DNA of 64,000 bases from Trichococcus flocculiformis (GCF_900113645.1 NZ_FOQC01000008.1:17482-81481), one strand, 5' to 3'. Shown: positions 36,296 through 45,385, numbered from the stretch's first letter. A program made the numbers and translations. Notes: generated from the sequence alone by a model not told the origin.

Positions 36296-36529
36296 ATGAT
36301 ACATGAACTCAAAATTGATGAACAATATTTTGATGCTGTATTTGAAGGAATCAAAAATTTTGAGATTAGGTACAACGATAGAAAATTTGAAGTTGGCGAT
36401 AGTATCCTTCTACATGAAATAGATAGTAAAAGAAGATATACAGGAAGGAAAGTATCAGGGACAATAACTTATATTACTGATTATCAGCAAAAAGAAGGAT
36501 TTGTTGTCTTTAGTTTCAAAAAAAATTAA
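36296..36529 (+). CDS. DUF3850 (ASCH-like) small protein
   Basis: A 77-residue protein matching the DUF3850 pattern: HELKIDEQYFDAVFEGIKNFE then IRYNDRKFEVGDSILLHE and a final FVVFSFKKN strand. DUF3850 is a PUA/ASCH-like fold often found in phages and mobile DNA. GAGGTGATG lies upstream. Last gene of the four-gene cassette, followed by a large hairpin. Confidence 0.8.
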   Translation: MIHELKIDEQYFDAVFEGIKNFEIRYNDRKFEVGDSILLHEIDSKRRYTGRKVSGTITYITDYQQKEGFVVFSFKKN

Positions 36530-36593
36530 TAAACACAAAACAATGATCACGGTCATGTTGTTACCAAACTATGTTAAATGGCTTATATCGCAT

Positions 36594-36650
36594 TCATAAA
36601 CTCCTCAAGCAAAAGTTCCGATTAACTTTTCTTGAGGAGTTTATTGCGAA
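36594..36650. terminator. large terminator hairpin after cassette
   Basis: ATAAACTCCTCAAG...AAAAGTT pairs with AACTTTT...CTTGAGGAGTTTAT around a 6-nt loop (36603-36644 core). Works for the cassette; a T run is weak. Confidence 0.75.
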
Positions 36651-36770
36651 TGAATTGGGATATCTGTAAATACCAATGGCTAAGTTATATTATTGCTTAA
36701 ATTTCCAATTCTCTACAACAGTACGCTGTAGTTTCAATAACTTTACGGTATGAGTGCCAATATTTAATCA

Positions 36771-37664
36771 TTAAGATTTTCCCGCACCAGTATCCTCCTG
36801 CATGATATCCGAACTGGTCTTCCTTTTGTCGGCTATTTTGCCCAAGCGGATGATATGGGCCAGGTTCTCCTCGTATTTTTCGGCAAACACGATCGAATAC
36901 AGGACATCCAGCAGATAAATGACGGAAAGGTTGACCGTGAAGTTGCCGATCTTTGAATATAGTTTCTCGCGCGTCGTAATCGGTAGATAGCAGTCCACCA
37001 CCCGCGAGAGGTAGTTGTCGCCGATGCTCGTGATTCCGATCGTGGGGATGCCCTCAGATTTCAATATATTCGCGATCTGTTTCATTGCGTTGCTTTCGCC
37101 GGTATAGGAAATCAAGATGGCGCAGGTGCCCTCGGGACAGTTGTAGGCTGTGTAGACGTCTTCGCCTTTGATGGTAGAGATGGCTGTGTGATGCTTGATC
37201 CGGTTCATCTTCAAGGCAAAGTCCTGTGGGATGAGCATATTGGCATTGGTGGCGAAGATTTGAATATGCTTTGCCTTCACCAGCATCTGCTTCGCTTGCT
37301 GCAGCGTATCGTGGTGGATCAGCGAGAGCGTGTCCTCAATAGTTGATTGTCCGAGAGAGGCCATCTTTTTACTGATCGTCATGATCGAGTCGTTGGCTTT
37401 GAACGGCAGGTTGGCATCGATGTCGACGAAATTGCGGGTCAGATAGTCGTGCTCCTCCTGGTAAGCCTTTTTGCATTCCACCCATCCGGCAAAACCCAAT
37501 TTTTTGGCGATGCGGATCAGTGTGGAAGGCTGCGTATAGGTTTCCGCTGCGATCTCCTGCATCGTCTTTTCATCCAACACTTCCGGATAACGCAGTAGGT
37601 AGTCCACGACTTCTTTTTCAGCCGGAGAAAACTTGATCGTTTCCATTTTTTCGCGTATCAGCAT
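36771..37664 (-). CDS. RpiR/MurR-family regulator
   Basis: A 297-residue RpiR regulator. N-terminal HTH_6 (residues about 1-75: FSPAEKEVVDYLLRYPEVL, then MQEIAAETYTQPSTLIRIAKKLGF) and a SIS sugar-phosphate sensor (about 105-250: IQIFATNANML, ILISYTGESNAMKQIA). ATG 37664 is chosen over 37673 because AGGAGG lies 10 nt before the former and almost touches the latter. It is divergent from the GH4 gene and probably controls it in response to a phosphorylated beta-glucoside or glucose 6-phosphate. Confidence 0.9.
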   Translation of the reverse strand: MLIREKMETIKFSPAEKEVVDYLLRYPEVLDEKTMQEIAAETYTQPSTLIRIAKKLGFAGWVECKKAYQEEHDYLTRNFVDIDANLPFKANDSIMTISKKMASLGQSTIEDTLSLIHHDTLQQAKQMLVKAKHIQIFATNANMLIPQDFALKMNRIKHHTAISTIKGEDVYTAYNCPEGTCAILISYTGESNAMKQIANILKSEGIPTIGITSIGDNYLSRVVDCYLPITTREKLYSKIGNFTVNLSVIYLLDVLYSIVFAEKYEENLAHIIRLGKIADKRKTSSDIMQEDTGAGKS

Positions 37665-37750
37665 GATTTGCATACCTCCTTAATCAGGGCTAAACGAACC
37701 CGTTCAGCCTTTCTTTCTATTTACAAAAATTATAAATTAATGTAAATGAC

Positions 37751-37766
37751 ATGTAAACGATATTAT
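37751..37766. promoter_or_regulatory. cre-like site
   Basis: ATGTAAACGATATTAT fits the CcpA-binding consensus (TGNAANCGNWNNC) in the divergent RpiR/GH4 region. A second weaker match, TTGTAAACGAAACGA, lies at 37893-37907. Confidence 0.5.
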
Positions 37767-37921
37767 GCTCAAAAAAGGTCAAAAAGCGAAAAAGATTTGA
37801 ATATTTAGGCGGATTTTGCGTGAATTTTGTAAAAAGGTTTTGAAGTGTACCCAGAACCCTTGTTATCGGTATTTACATGATGGATAATAACCTTGTAAAC
37901 GAAACGAGGAGGAATATACAT

Positions 37922-39298
37922 ATGACAAAAGGCGTTAAAATTGTAACAATCGGCGGAGGAAGCAGCTACACACCTGAATTAATGGAAGGTTTCATTAAAC
38001 GTTACGATGAACTGCCTATCCGCGAAATCTGGTTAGTGGATATCGAAGCAGGGAAAGAAAAATTAGAAATCGTGGGTACAATGGCGCAACGTATGTGGGA
38101 TGCTTCCCCTTACGACGTGAAGATCCATATGACTTTGGACCGCAGAGAAGCTTTGAAGGATGCTGACTTCGTAACGACGCAATTCCGTGTCGGTTTACTG
38201 AATGCTCGCGTCAAAGATGAGCGCATTCCTTTCTCCTATGGCATGCTGGGGCAAGAAACGAACGGCGCTGGCGGTATGTTCAAAGCGTTCCGTACAATCC
38301 CTGTCATTCTGGAAATTGTTGAAGACATGAAAGAACTTTGCCCGAATGCTTGGTTGGTCAACTTCACAAATCCAAGCGGTATGGTAACAGAAGCAGTCGT
38401 CCGCTACGGCAAATGGGACAGAGTAATGGGCTTGTGCAACGTTCCGGTTATGGCTACCATGACTGAGCCGAAAGCATTAGGCGTTGAAAAAGAGGATCTG
38501 ATTTACAAATTTGCCGGCTTGAACCACTTCCACTGGCATAAAGTCGCTGACAAAAAAGGCAATGATGTTACTTACAAAGTGATCGATGCCATGTTCGACA
38601 AAGATGCGGGCCTTCCGAAAAACATCCATGATATTCCGTTCTACAGAGAACAATTGGAACAAATGGGCATGATCCCTTGCGGCTACCACCGTTACTACTA
38701 CCGTGAAGAAGAGATGCTGGAACACGGTCTGGAAGAGTTCAATGGCGTAGGCACGCGTGCGCAACAAGTGAAAGAGACAGAAGCTGAATTGTTCGAATTA
38801 TACAAAGATCCGAACTTGGATCACAAACCGGAACAATTGCAAAAACGTGGCGGAGCGTACTACTCCGATGCTGCCTGTGAGACAATCGCAGCCATCTACG
38901 CCAACAAAGACACGCAAATCGTTGTATCGACCAAAAACAATGGCGCTGTTCCTGACTTGCCAGCTGACTGCGTAGTCGAAGTAACAGCTTACGTTGGTGC
39001 ACAAGGCGCTCGTAACGTTGCTTTCGGTGAATTGCCGACTGCTGAAAAAGGCTGGTTGCAAGTGATGAAAGCGATGGAGTTGTTGACGATCGAAGCGGCT
39101 GTAACAGGCGACTACGGTACAGCATTGCAAGCATTCACAATCAACCCGTTGATCCGTTCAGGTAACACTGCGAAACGCATCATGGATGAATTGTTCATCG
39201 CGCATAAAAAACACTTGCCGCAATTCGCTGAAACGATCGCTCGTTTGGAAGCGGAAGGCGTGACCGTCAAAGACGAAATCGCAAAAGACTTGGACTAA
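37922..39298 (+). CDS. GH4 6-phospho-beta-glucosidase
   Basis: A 458-residue NAD+- and Mn2+-dependent glycosidase of family GH4 that splits phosphorylated beta-glucosides after PTS uptake. Rossmann motif TIGGGSSYTPEL (9-20), NFTNPSG (about 148), metal-binding Cys in LCNVP (about 171) and His in GLNHFHW (about 200). ATG 37922 follows AGGAGG by 9 nt; the longer frame is rejected. Divergent RpiR regulator and cre-like sites upstream. No PTS gene is adjacent. Confidence 0.93.
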   Translation: MTKGVKIVTIGGGSSYTPELMEGFIKRYDELPIREIWLVDIEAGKEKLEIVGTMAQRMWDASPYDVKIHMTLDRREALKDADFVTTQFRVGLLNARVKDERIPFSYGMLGQETNGAGGMFKAFRTIPVILEIVEDMKELCPNAWLVNFTNPSGMVTEAVVRYGKWDRVMGLCNVPVMATMTEPKALGVEKEDLIYKFAGLNHFHWHKVADKKGNDVTYKVIDAMFDKDAGLPKNIHDIPFYREQLEQMGMIPCGYHRYYYREEEMLEHGLEEFNGVGTRAQQVKETEAELFELYKDPNLDHKPEQLQKRGGAYYSDAACETIAAIYANKDTQIVVSTKNNGAVPDLPADCVVEVTAYVGAQGARNVAFGELPTAEKGWLQVMKAMELLTIEAAVTGDYGTALQAFTINPLIRSGNTAKRIMDELFIAHKKHLPQFAETIARLEAEGVTVKDEIAKDLD

Positions 39299-39343
39299 TT
39301 ACGACAAGAAAACCCTATCATTCACTTTTTTTCAAAAAACCAT

Positions 39344-39372
39344 TTGACATTTCCTTGAAAAATGAGTATATT
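39344..39372 (+). promoter_or_regulatory. sigma-A promoter of DAHP synthase
   Basis: TTGACA (39344-39349), 17-bp spacer, TATATT (39367-39372). The leader starts near 39379, some 300 nt before the gene. Confidence 0.85.
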
Positions 39373-39379
39373 CTGAGAA

Positions 39380-39660
39380 ACAACATAAAAAGTGATGATA
39401 AGAAGTAGTACGTTATTGAGCTGACCAGAAAGGTGCCGGTCGATGCGAGGCACACATGCGAGATAGCCGAATTCATCTTTGAACTTCGCACTGAATCAAG
39501 TAGGCTGCGACGGGTGATAGCGTTCGTTATTTCGCTAGGGTATTATAATGTACCTATCGAGGTAGACTTGCGCGAGTGGTCTATGAACAAAGGTGGTAAC
39601 ACGAGTCTATACGGCTTCGTCCTTTCCAATGAAAATTTGGAATGGACGAAGCTTTTTTTG
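39380..39660 (+). promoter_or_regulatory. T-box leader
   Basis: A long leader with stem I-like sequence, the T-box core AAAGGTGGTAACACGAG (39589-39605), and a terminator GCTTCGTCC/GGACGAAGC (39614-39652) with seven T. T-box RNAs bind uncharged tRNA and then allow read-through. Position before DAHP synthase points to an aromatic amino acid (Tyr, Phe or Trp). The specifier codon could not be fixed; UUC occurs twice in the presumed specifier area. Confidence 0.85.
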
Positions 39661-39685
39661 TTGAAGAGAAAATGGAGGGATTACT

Positions 39686-40714
39686 ATGAGTTTCAAAGCA
39701 TTGAGTGAAAAAATCGATTTTGAATTAGTCAAAGAATTATCCAAGCTGACGCCTGAGCAAGCAGCGATGAAGGCAGCACGCGATAAAGAGTTGCACGACA
39801 TCATTGAAGGCAAAGACGATCGCATCCTTTTGGTCATCGGACCTTGTTCCGCTCACGATGAAGAAGCGGTAATGGAATATGTGCGTCGTTTGGCGAAATT
39901 GCAGGAACAAGTCAAAGATAAAGTATTCATGGTTCCCCGTATCTACACAAACAAACCGCGTACGACCGGCGATGGCTACAAAGGCTTGTTGCATAAACAA
40001 GATCCTACCGGAAAGAGCAACCTGATCCAAGGAATCGCTGCTGTGCGCAGCCTGCACAACCGCGTCATCACAGAAACAGGCCTGACGACAGCCGACGAAA
40101 TGCTGTACCCTGAAAACCTGGATTTTGTTGATGATCTTGTCAGCTACCACGCAATCGGCGCGCGCTCCGTTGAGGACCAACAGCACCGTTTCGTTGCCAG
40201 CGGAATCGATCACCCGGCCGGCATGAAAAACCCAACCAGCGGCAATCTGAAAGTGTTGTTCAATTCCGTTTACGCTGCCCAACAAAAACAAAAATTCATC
40301 CACAACGGCGTGGAAGTCCAGTCCAGCTCCAATCCGTTGGCGCACGTTGTCTTGCGCGGCGGCACGAACGATTACGGCGAAAACATCCCGAACTACCATT
40401 ACGAAGATCTTGTCAAAGTCGTGAAAGCATACGAAGGCGGCGATTACAAAAACCCGTTCATCATGATCGACACGAACCATGACAACTCCGGCAAAAAACA
40501 CATGGAACAAATCCGCATCGTCAAAGAAACGCTGTTCAACCGTTCTTGGAACGATGACATCAAAAAACTTGCGCGCGGCTTCATGATCGAGAGCTATCTA
40601 GTAGGCGGCCGTCAAGAAGACGACGGAACAGTCTTCGGCCAATCCATTACTGATCCATGCCTAGGCTGGGAAGATACAGAAGAATTGGTTAAATACATCG
40701 CGGATAACGCGTAA
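39686..40714 (+). CDS. aroF: DAHP synthase, AroG/F/H type
   Basis: A 342-residue 3-deoxy-7-phosphoheptulonate synthase (type I-alpha), joining phosphoenolpyruvate and erythrose 4-phosphate in the first step of the shikimate pathway. Diagnostic segments: GPCSAHD (about 51-57), PRIYTNKPRTTGDGYKG (about 89), SNPLAHVVLRGG, DTNHDNSGK and QSITDPCLGW. Metal ligands (Cys in GPCS, His in DTNHDNS) are present. GAGGGA-type site precedes the ATG. Expression is under the T-box. Confidence 0.95.
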   Translation: MSFKALSEKIDFELVKELSKLTPEQAAMKAARDKELHDIIEGKDDRILLVIGPCSAHDEEAVMEYVRRLAKLQEQVKDKVFMVPRIYTNKPRTTGDGYKGLLHKQDPTGKSNLIQGIAAVRSLHNRVITETGLTTADEMLYPENLDFVDDLVSYHAIGARSVEDQQHRFVASGIDHPAGMKNPTSGNLKVLFNSVYAAQQKQKFIHNGVEVQSSSNPLAHVVLRGGTNDYGENIPNYHYEDLVKVVKAYEGGDYKNPFIMIDTNHDNSGKKHMEQIRIVKETLFNRSWNDDIKKLARGFMIESYLVGGRQEDDGTVFGQSITDPCLGWEDTEELVKYIADNA

Positions 40715-40736
40715 GAGCATAAATGCATAAATGTGG

Positions 40737-40761
40737 GGCCAGGAGAAATCCTGGCCTTTTT
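40737..40761 (+). terminator. terminator after aroF
   Basis: GGCCAGGA-GAAA-TCCTGGCC followed by five T. Confidence 0.95.
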
Positions 40762-40769
40762 GTGTTTGC

Positions 40770-40930
40770 TGTTTCGAAGGTCGGCCCGCCGAAGGAAACC
40801 GTCAGCTCCGACGAGGGAATATTGGCCCGAGGTGGCTGTATTTGTGGCGACTGTACTCCGGCGAAGCCGCTATGGTCGGAGGTAATCATTTTTTGGCTAA
40901 TCTCCTCCGGCGAGAGAATTGCTCTCTGGC
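40770..40930. repeat. GC-rich dispersed repeat, copy 2
   Basis: No gene. Contains AGCTCCGACGAGGGA, ACTCCGGCGAAGCCG and CTCCTCCGGCGAGAG, related to pieces near 32060, 58750 and 60380. Apparently inserted just before a transporter remnant. Confidence 0.5.
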
Positions 40931-41077
40931 AGTGCCATCAGTGCGGTAAATGTGGCCTACATTTACGTCCCGTTGGCACTGACAGCGGTTTCGTTAATTT
41001 TCGTCTACCTCTATAAATTGGACAAAGAATATGATAATATTATAAAAGACTTAGATGAACGAAAACTGGAAAAATAA
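40931..41077 (+). pseudogene. C-terminal remnant of a GPH-type sugar transporter
   Basis: An open frame reads SGSAISAVNVAYIYVPLALT, then AVSLIFVYLYKLDKEYDNII and KDLDERKLEK-stop. A hydrophobic final helix followed by LDKEYDxIxxDLxER is the usual ending of glycoside-pentoside-hexuronide permeases (MelB/XynP type). Nothing of the other eleven helices remains; the frame runs back into the GC-rich repeat. A terminator follows at 41085. So a sugar transporter was once encoded here, probably with the neighbouring glycoside genes. Confidence 0.7.
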
Positions 41078-41084
41078 TAGTGTT

Positions 41085-41122
41085 CAGGGTGAGGCGGGTT
41101 AACTCGCCGCGCCCTGATTTTT
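41085..41122 (+). terminator. terminator after transporter remnant
   Basis: CAGGGTGaGGCG...CGCCgCGCCCTG followed by ATTTTT. Confidence 0.85.
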
Positions 41123-41169
41123 GTATTGAAGAGCGGATGTATTCATAAATGAGCGAAGGCGGGACTGAC

Positions 41170-42093
41170 ATGAAGAAAAACTACTTAAGCATCGACATCG
41201 GTGGAACGAACATCAAATTGGCTCTGATCGACCATTCCGGTCAGATCCAGTCCAAGAAACAAGTGCGCACGCCGCACGAATACGGCGCATTCATCGCCAC
41301 ATTGGAAAATGAAATCGAACTTGTTCTGGATGAGATTCGCGGGATCGCCTTCAGTTGTCCGGGGAAAATCGACACGGAAACAGGCATGATTTCCTTCGGC
41401 GGAGCGTTGCCTTTTCTGGACGGCATTTCCTTCATCGACGAATTTCAGCCGAAATTTGCTTTGCCGATTTCTGTCATCAATGACGGTAAGGCTGCAGCTT
41501 TGTCCGAACTGTGGCTCGGCAACCTCAATGGCATCGAAAACGGTCTGGCACTTGTGCTCGGGACCGGCATAGGCGGCGGGCTGATTCTTGACGGGAAGCT
41601 CTATCAGGGCAAAAATTTCCAGGCCGGCGAATTGAGCTTCATGATGAAGCCGTCTGATAAGCCTAGTTTCGATGATACGTACGGTAAGACGGGCTCGGCG
41701 GTCGGGCTAGTTAAAAGCGTGAATCGGGTGTTGGGGACAGAGGATCTGAAGGACGGGGCAGCTGCTTTCGAAGCGATCAACCAAAAAGACCCGAACGTCT
41801 ATCCGATTTTCGAAGCCTTCGCCAGGGAAATCGCCTATATGATCTGCAACATCCAAGCCATCCTAGATCTCGAAAAGATCGTCATCGGCGGAGGGATCAG
41901 CGCGCAACCAATCGTAACCGAAGAAATCCGCAAACAATACCGCGCCATCCGCGCCGGGCTGCCTTTCGTGGAAATCACATTGACGGAAGTCGAAATCGAC
42001 AGCTGCCGCTTCCTGAATGATGCAAACCTGTTGGGAGCCCTGTATCAGCTTTTGCTGAATGCGGATGAAGAACTGTCAATGCCATCTATCTGA
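41170..42093 (+). CDS. ROK-family sugar kinase
   Basis: A 307-residue ROK kinase. Phosphate-1 motif SIDIGGTNIKLALID (6-20), VINDGKAAALSEL with the catalytic Asp (about 103), GTGIGGGLILDGKLYQG (about 135-151). The zinc-binding Cys cluster of classical ROK glucokinases is absent; residues MMKPSDKPSFDD stand there, as in beta-glucoside-kinase-like members. Candidate substrates are glucose, fructose or a beta-glucoside. ATG 41170 has AAGGCGGG upstream. It lies after the transporter remnant and before a glycosidase gene. Confidence 0.88.
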   Translation: MKKNYLSIDIGGTNIKLALIDHSGQIQSKKQVRTPHEYGAFIATLENEIELVLDEIRGIAFSCPGKIDTETGMISFGGALPFLDGISFIDEFQPKFALPISVINDGKAAALSELWLGNLNGIENGLALVLGTGIGGGLILDGKLYQGKNFQAGELSFMMKPSDKPSFDDTYGKTGSAVGLVKSVNRVLGTEDLKDGAAAFEAINQKDPNVYPIFEAFAREIAYMICNIQAILDLEKIVIGGGISAQPIVTEEIRKQYRAIRAGLPFVEITLTEVEIDSCRFLNDANLLGALYQLLLNADEELSMPSI

Positions 42094-42130
42094 TTGGACA
42101 CAACTAATCAATCTGGAATATAAAAAAATA

Positions 42131-42180
42131 GAAATAACCTCCAACGAGCAAGCAATACTGCTCTATGTGGAGGTTATTTT
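42131..42180. terminator. bidirectional terminator
   Basis: AAATAACCTCCA...TGGAGGTTATTTT with inner GAGCA/TGCTC; between the convergent ROK kinase and alpha-galactosidase genes. Confidence 0.9.
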
Positions 42181-42198
42181 CATTTTTAAAACGTATTC

Positions 42199-44391
42199 TT
42201 AACACTTTTCAAAATCCAATCTCAAAGCTAGGTGGTCGCCGATCGGGTTCTCCAATGCAATGCCGCAATTAGCAAGTTCCGATCCGGAATACTGTGTCTG
42301 GCTGCTGACCTCGACGTAGTTTGCTTTCAGATCAATAAAGGGAATCTTGATCAGTAAAGATAACTCGGAAACATCATAGGTATTGCGGAAGACGTAAACG
42401 ATAATTTTATTCCGGGCCTCATCAGTGAACATCCAGGTACAGTGGTTGGTGTCGAAGGGTGATTCCAATCGATAAAATTCACTTGCCATCAAGAAGTCCC
42501 GATCTTCCTTGTAGCCTTCGACATGGTCTTTGACGACAGCTTTTTCGTGGTCGCTGAGCTGCATGATGTCCATCTCATAGCCCATATTCGTGAAGGAAGC
42601 GAGATGCTTCCGCGTTTCAAAATCTATCACGCGTCCCGTTTGATGATTCGGTACGGATGAAACATGACCAGTCAAGGAATAAGGCGGAAACAGGTAGGAA
42701 GCGCCGTATTGGATCCGCTGTCTGTCCAAGCCATCGGTGTTATCGCTGGCCCAAGTTTGGGGCATGAAGTATAACATTCCCGGATCCAATCTTCCGCCGC
42801 CGCTTGAGCAATTCTCAAAAAGGACTTCAGGGAAAAGAGTCGTTATAGTATCGAGTATGCGGTAAAGCCCCAGCATGTAACGGTGCGAGTACTCGTTCGC
42901 GTGAGTTCGATTCGGTAAGTTGGAAGCCGGGTCAGTCATATGGCGGTTCATGTCCCATTTGATATAACTGACACCGAAATCTTCGATGCTTCGTGTCAGC
43001 AGGTCGATAATGAAAGTCTGAACTTCTGCGTTTGTAAGGTCCAGAATGTACTGGCTCCTTCCCAGCAAGGGTTCGTATTCCGCGGTGCGCATGACCCAGT
43101 CCGGATGGCTCTTGACTAAATCGCTGTTTGGCGAAATCATTTCCGGCTCGAACCAGATGCCGAATTGCAGGCCCTGTTCCTTTGCATAATCAACAAGTGG
43201 TTTGATGCCGTTCGGGAATTTGTTTGCATCTACTTGCCAGTCGCCAAGTGAAGTCTTGCTGCTGGTCCGTTCCCCGAACCACCCGTCGTCCAGCACAACA
43301 GTCTCAAAACCCATTTCCTTAGCTGAGTCGATCAGATCCTTCATTATTTTTTCTGAAACGTCGAAATAACTCATTTCCCAGCTGTTCACCAAGACAGGCC
43401 GCGGTTTCTTGGCCCAGGTTTGTGGGATCAGATGCTTATTGAAAAATTGGTGGAATGCATTCGAATTTCCGTTGTAGCCTTTGTCGCTATAGCTCAACAC
43501 AGCTTGGGGGCTCTGAAAGGATTCATCAGGGCCAAGTTGCCATGCGAACGCATCCGGGTTCAAACCAATCTGTAAGCGCAAGTGATTATACTGATCCCTT
43601 TCAAGATTACTCAGATGGTTGCCGCTATAGATCAAGGTCATTGCGTGTACGTCACCGGCAAATTCTGTGGCGTCTTTAGAAATCGAGAGATACGGCGGGT
43701 ATTGAGGTCCACTTGCGCCGCGGTTGCTGCCGACAGAAAACTTCCCGTGGCTGATCGGTTGATGGTTCAATTGATATTCTTTTTGGTGTGTCCCATAAAA
43801 AGTGGTGCTCAACTGACCATCGTACCGCATATCAATTGAGGCACTGAACAGCTTTTCGATCATCACACTTGAACGGCTCTCGTTGATGATGTTGCTTGAA
43901 CGGATGATGATGTCTACATCCTCAAAAATCGTATAAAACAGCAACAAGCGAATGTTTGAAATGGAATCGACCAAATGGATGGTCAGTGTCTGCGCGTGTG
44001 ATTCGGGGATGTCTCTTGCATGCGGAAAAGCAGTGAATTCAGGTGCCCCGTCTGAAATTTCGAATTTTTCATAGGCGAATCGGCTGACGGTATAGCCATT
44101 GCCCATTCTTATCTGGACGGAAGGTTCACGATAATCGCCTTGGTTAGGGAAACTCACTTCCAGTGGCACGTATTCAAGGGAAAATTCAGGACGCTCGGGA
44201 ACAGTCATCGCTGCAAATGTCCGTTTTTTTAATGTCGATTTATTCGATAGGGAATAGGATTCAATTCTTTTGCCCCAATGACGATGCGCCAAGTAGGTAT
44301 CCTCAACGATCTCAAAGACATAGCTTATATTGTCGTTCATAAGGTGGAAGACTTGTCGTTGATTATCGTATAAAATCATCTGTTTGTTCAT
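42199..44391 (-). CDS. alpha-galactosidase GH36 (first copy)
   Basis: A 730-residue cytoplasmic GH36 alpha-galactosidase that releases galactose from melibiose, raffinose and similar sugars. The catalytic nucleophile is the Asp in YIKWDMNR (about 477) and the acid/base the Asp in WASDNTD (about 548); ENCSSGGGRLDPGM lies between. There is no signal peptide. Its start overlaps the AraC gene stop by 4 nt, so the two form an operon. The second GH36 at 53377 is of the same size and build. Confidence 0.95.
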   Translation of the reverse strand: MNKQMILYDNQRQVFHLMNDNISYVFEIVEDTYLAHRHWGKRIESYSLSNKSTLKKRTFAAMTVPERPEFSLEYVPLEVSFPNQGDYREPSVQIRMGNGYTVSRFAYEKFEISDGAPEFTAFPHARDIPESHAQTLTIHLVDSISNIRLLLFYTIFEDVDIIIRSSNIINESRSSVMIEKLFSASIDMRYDGQLSTTFYGTHQKEYQLNHQPISHGKFSVGSNRGASGPQYPPYLSISKDATEFAGDVHAMTLIYSGNHLSNLERDQYNHLRLQIGLNPDAFAWQLGPDESFQSPQAVLSYSDKGYNGNSNAFHQFFNKHLIPQTWAKKPRPVLVNSWEMSYFDVSEKIMKDLIDSAKEMGFETVVLDDGWFGERTSSKTSLGDWQVDANKFPNGIKPLVDYAKEQGLQFGIWFEPEMISPNSDLVKSHPDWVMRTAEYEPLLGRSQYILDLTNAEVQTFIIDLLTRSIEDFGVSYIKWDMNRHMTDPASNLPNRTHANEYSHRYMLGLYRILDTITTLFPEVLFENCSSGGGRLDPGMLYFMPQTWASDNTDGLDRQRIQYGASYLFPPYSLTGHVSSVPNHQTGRVIDFETRKHLASFTNMGYEMDIMQLSDHEKAVVKDHVEGYKEDRDFLMASEFYRLESPFDTNHCTWMFTDEARNKIIVYVFRNTYDVSELSLLIKIPFIDLKANYVEVSSQTQYSGSELANCGIALENPIGDHLALRLDFEKC

Positions 44392-45248
44392 TTTTTGTAA
44401 TCCTTTCGATATTGGGATGGTGACAGGCTTGTTTCTTTTCTGAAGAATTTTGAGAATGAAAGGGCATCGCTGAAACCTACGGAGCTGCCGATGATGTTGA
44501 TGGGATCTTCCGTAGCTATCAGCAACTCTTTGGCTTTGTTGATCTTTAAATTTGTCAGGTATTTTTTTGGACTGATTCCCATTTCGGATTTGAAGACTCC
44601 CGCCAGATAGCTCGGATGAATGCCCGCAAAGGCAGCGATATCAGAAATATGGATATCGTCATGATAATGTAAATCCATATATCTCACTGCTTTCGATGAA
44701 ACAGATGAGGAGTAGCTGGTGTTTGAATGTTTGATGCATTCTTCGAGCAAGGTTCCGATGATGTCATACATGATTCCGTTGATCTTTAAGAAAGAAGCGG
44801 TGCTGTCATCGCTGGACATTTCGATGATCTTCATTATTTTGGTTTCATACAATTCAGCATCCGCGCAGTCCAAAACAAAGTGTTCTTCAGTTGACTGCAA
44901 AAGCATTTGGACATAATTATGCGATTGGATACCCAAAAAGCCTATCCAGGAATATTTCCATGGCGAATCCATTGCGGCGGTATAGGTAGAAATTTCGCCT
45001 GCAGGGACAATAAAGAGTTGATTCTCATGAACCTCAAACTTTTTATCATTGATTTCCAGTGAGCCTTTGCCCTCCTTAACAAAATGAATAAAGTGATAAT
45101 CTCTGCGCTTTGGTCCATAGCTGTACCCAGCTTCACAATATTCAATCCCACTGTTGTAAAGAATGAAGTCAGAGATGCTCTTTTTTGAAAAATCTGTGAA
45201 CTTATCGGTGTACTCTCTGATATTTTTATCCATGGTTTCATTATACAT
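44388..45248 (-). CDS. AraC-family regulator of alpha-galactoside genes
   Basis: A 286-residue AraC regulator: N-terminal cupin-like sugar-binding half (AGYSYGPKRRDYHFIHFVKEG, divided as GYSYGPKRRDYHFIHF, about 38-55) and C-terminal double HTH (DIHISDIAAFAGIHPSYLAG, then NIIGSSVGFSDALSFSKFF). GGAG lies 6 nt before the ATG. It is cotranscribed with GH36 and divergent from the sucrose hydrolase-PTS genes, so it probably activates both sides. It resembles the AraC protein at 55616. Confidence 0.92.
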   Translation of the reverse strand: MYNETMDKNIREYTDKFTDFSKKSISDFILYNSGIEYCEAGYSYGPKRRDYHFIHFVKEGKGSLEINDKKFEVHENQLFIVPAGEISTYTAAMDSPWKYSWIGFLGIQSHNYVQMLLQSTEEHFVLDCADAELYETKIMKIIEMSSDDSTASFLKINGIMYDIIGTLLEECIKHSNTSYSSSVSSKAVRYMDLHYHDDIHISDIAAFAGIHPSYLAGVFKSEMGISPKKYLTNLKINKAKELLIATEDPINIIGSSVGFSDALSFSKFFRKETSLSPSQYRKDYKK

Positions 45249-45356
45249 ACATCTCTCCCGATGGCTATCTTGATATTAGAATTTTCCATATACCTCTGTA
45301 TTTTTTCCATATTCTATTCGGGACAAGCTCTGGTATTATGTATCTAACAAGGACGA

Positions 45357-45370
45357 ATGAAAGCGCATAA
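45357..45370 (+). promoter_or_regulatory. cre-like site in divergent region
   Basis: ATGAAAGCGCATAA resembles a CcpA site; it lies between the AraC/GH36 operon and the sucrose hydrolase/PTS operon. Confidence 0.4.
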
Positions 45371-45385
45371 TTTCAGTTTGTTAAT

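Noticed and set aside
39433..39708. 91-codon frame before aroF as a leader peptide
   Set aside because: It covers the T-box RNA and its terminator; RNA structure explains the region.
39737..40510. 257-codon open frame on the minus strand opposite aroF
   Set aside because: It lies wholly inside a clear DAHP synthase gene, has no ribosome-binding site, and its composition is that of an antisense shadow.
40723..41016. 97-codon frame after aroF
   Set aside because: It runs through the aroF terminator and the GC-rich repeat; a different frame carries the transporter remnant.
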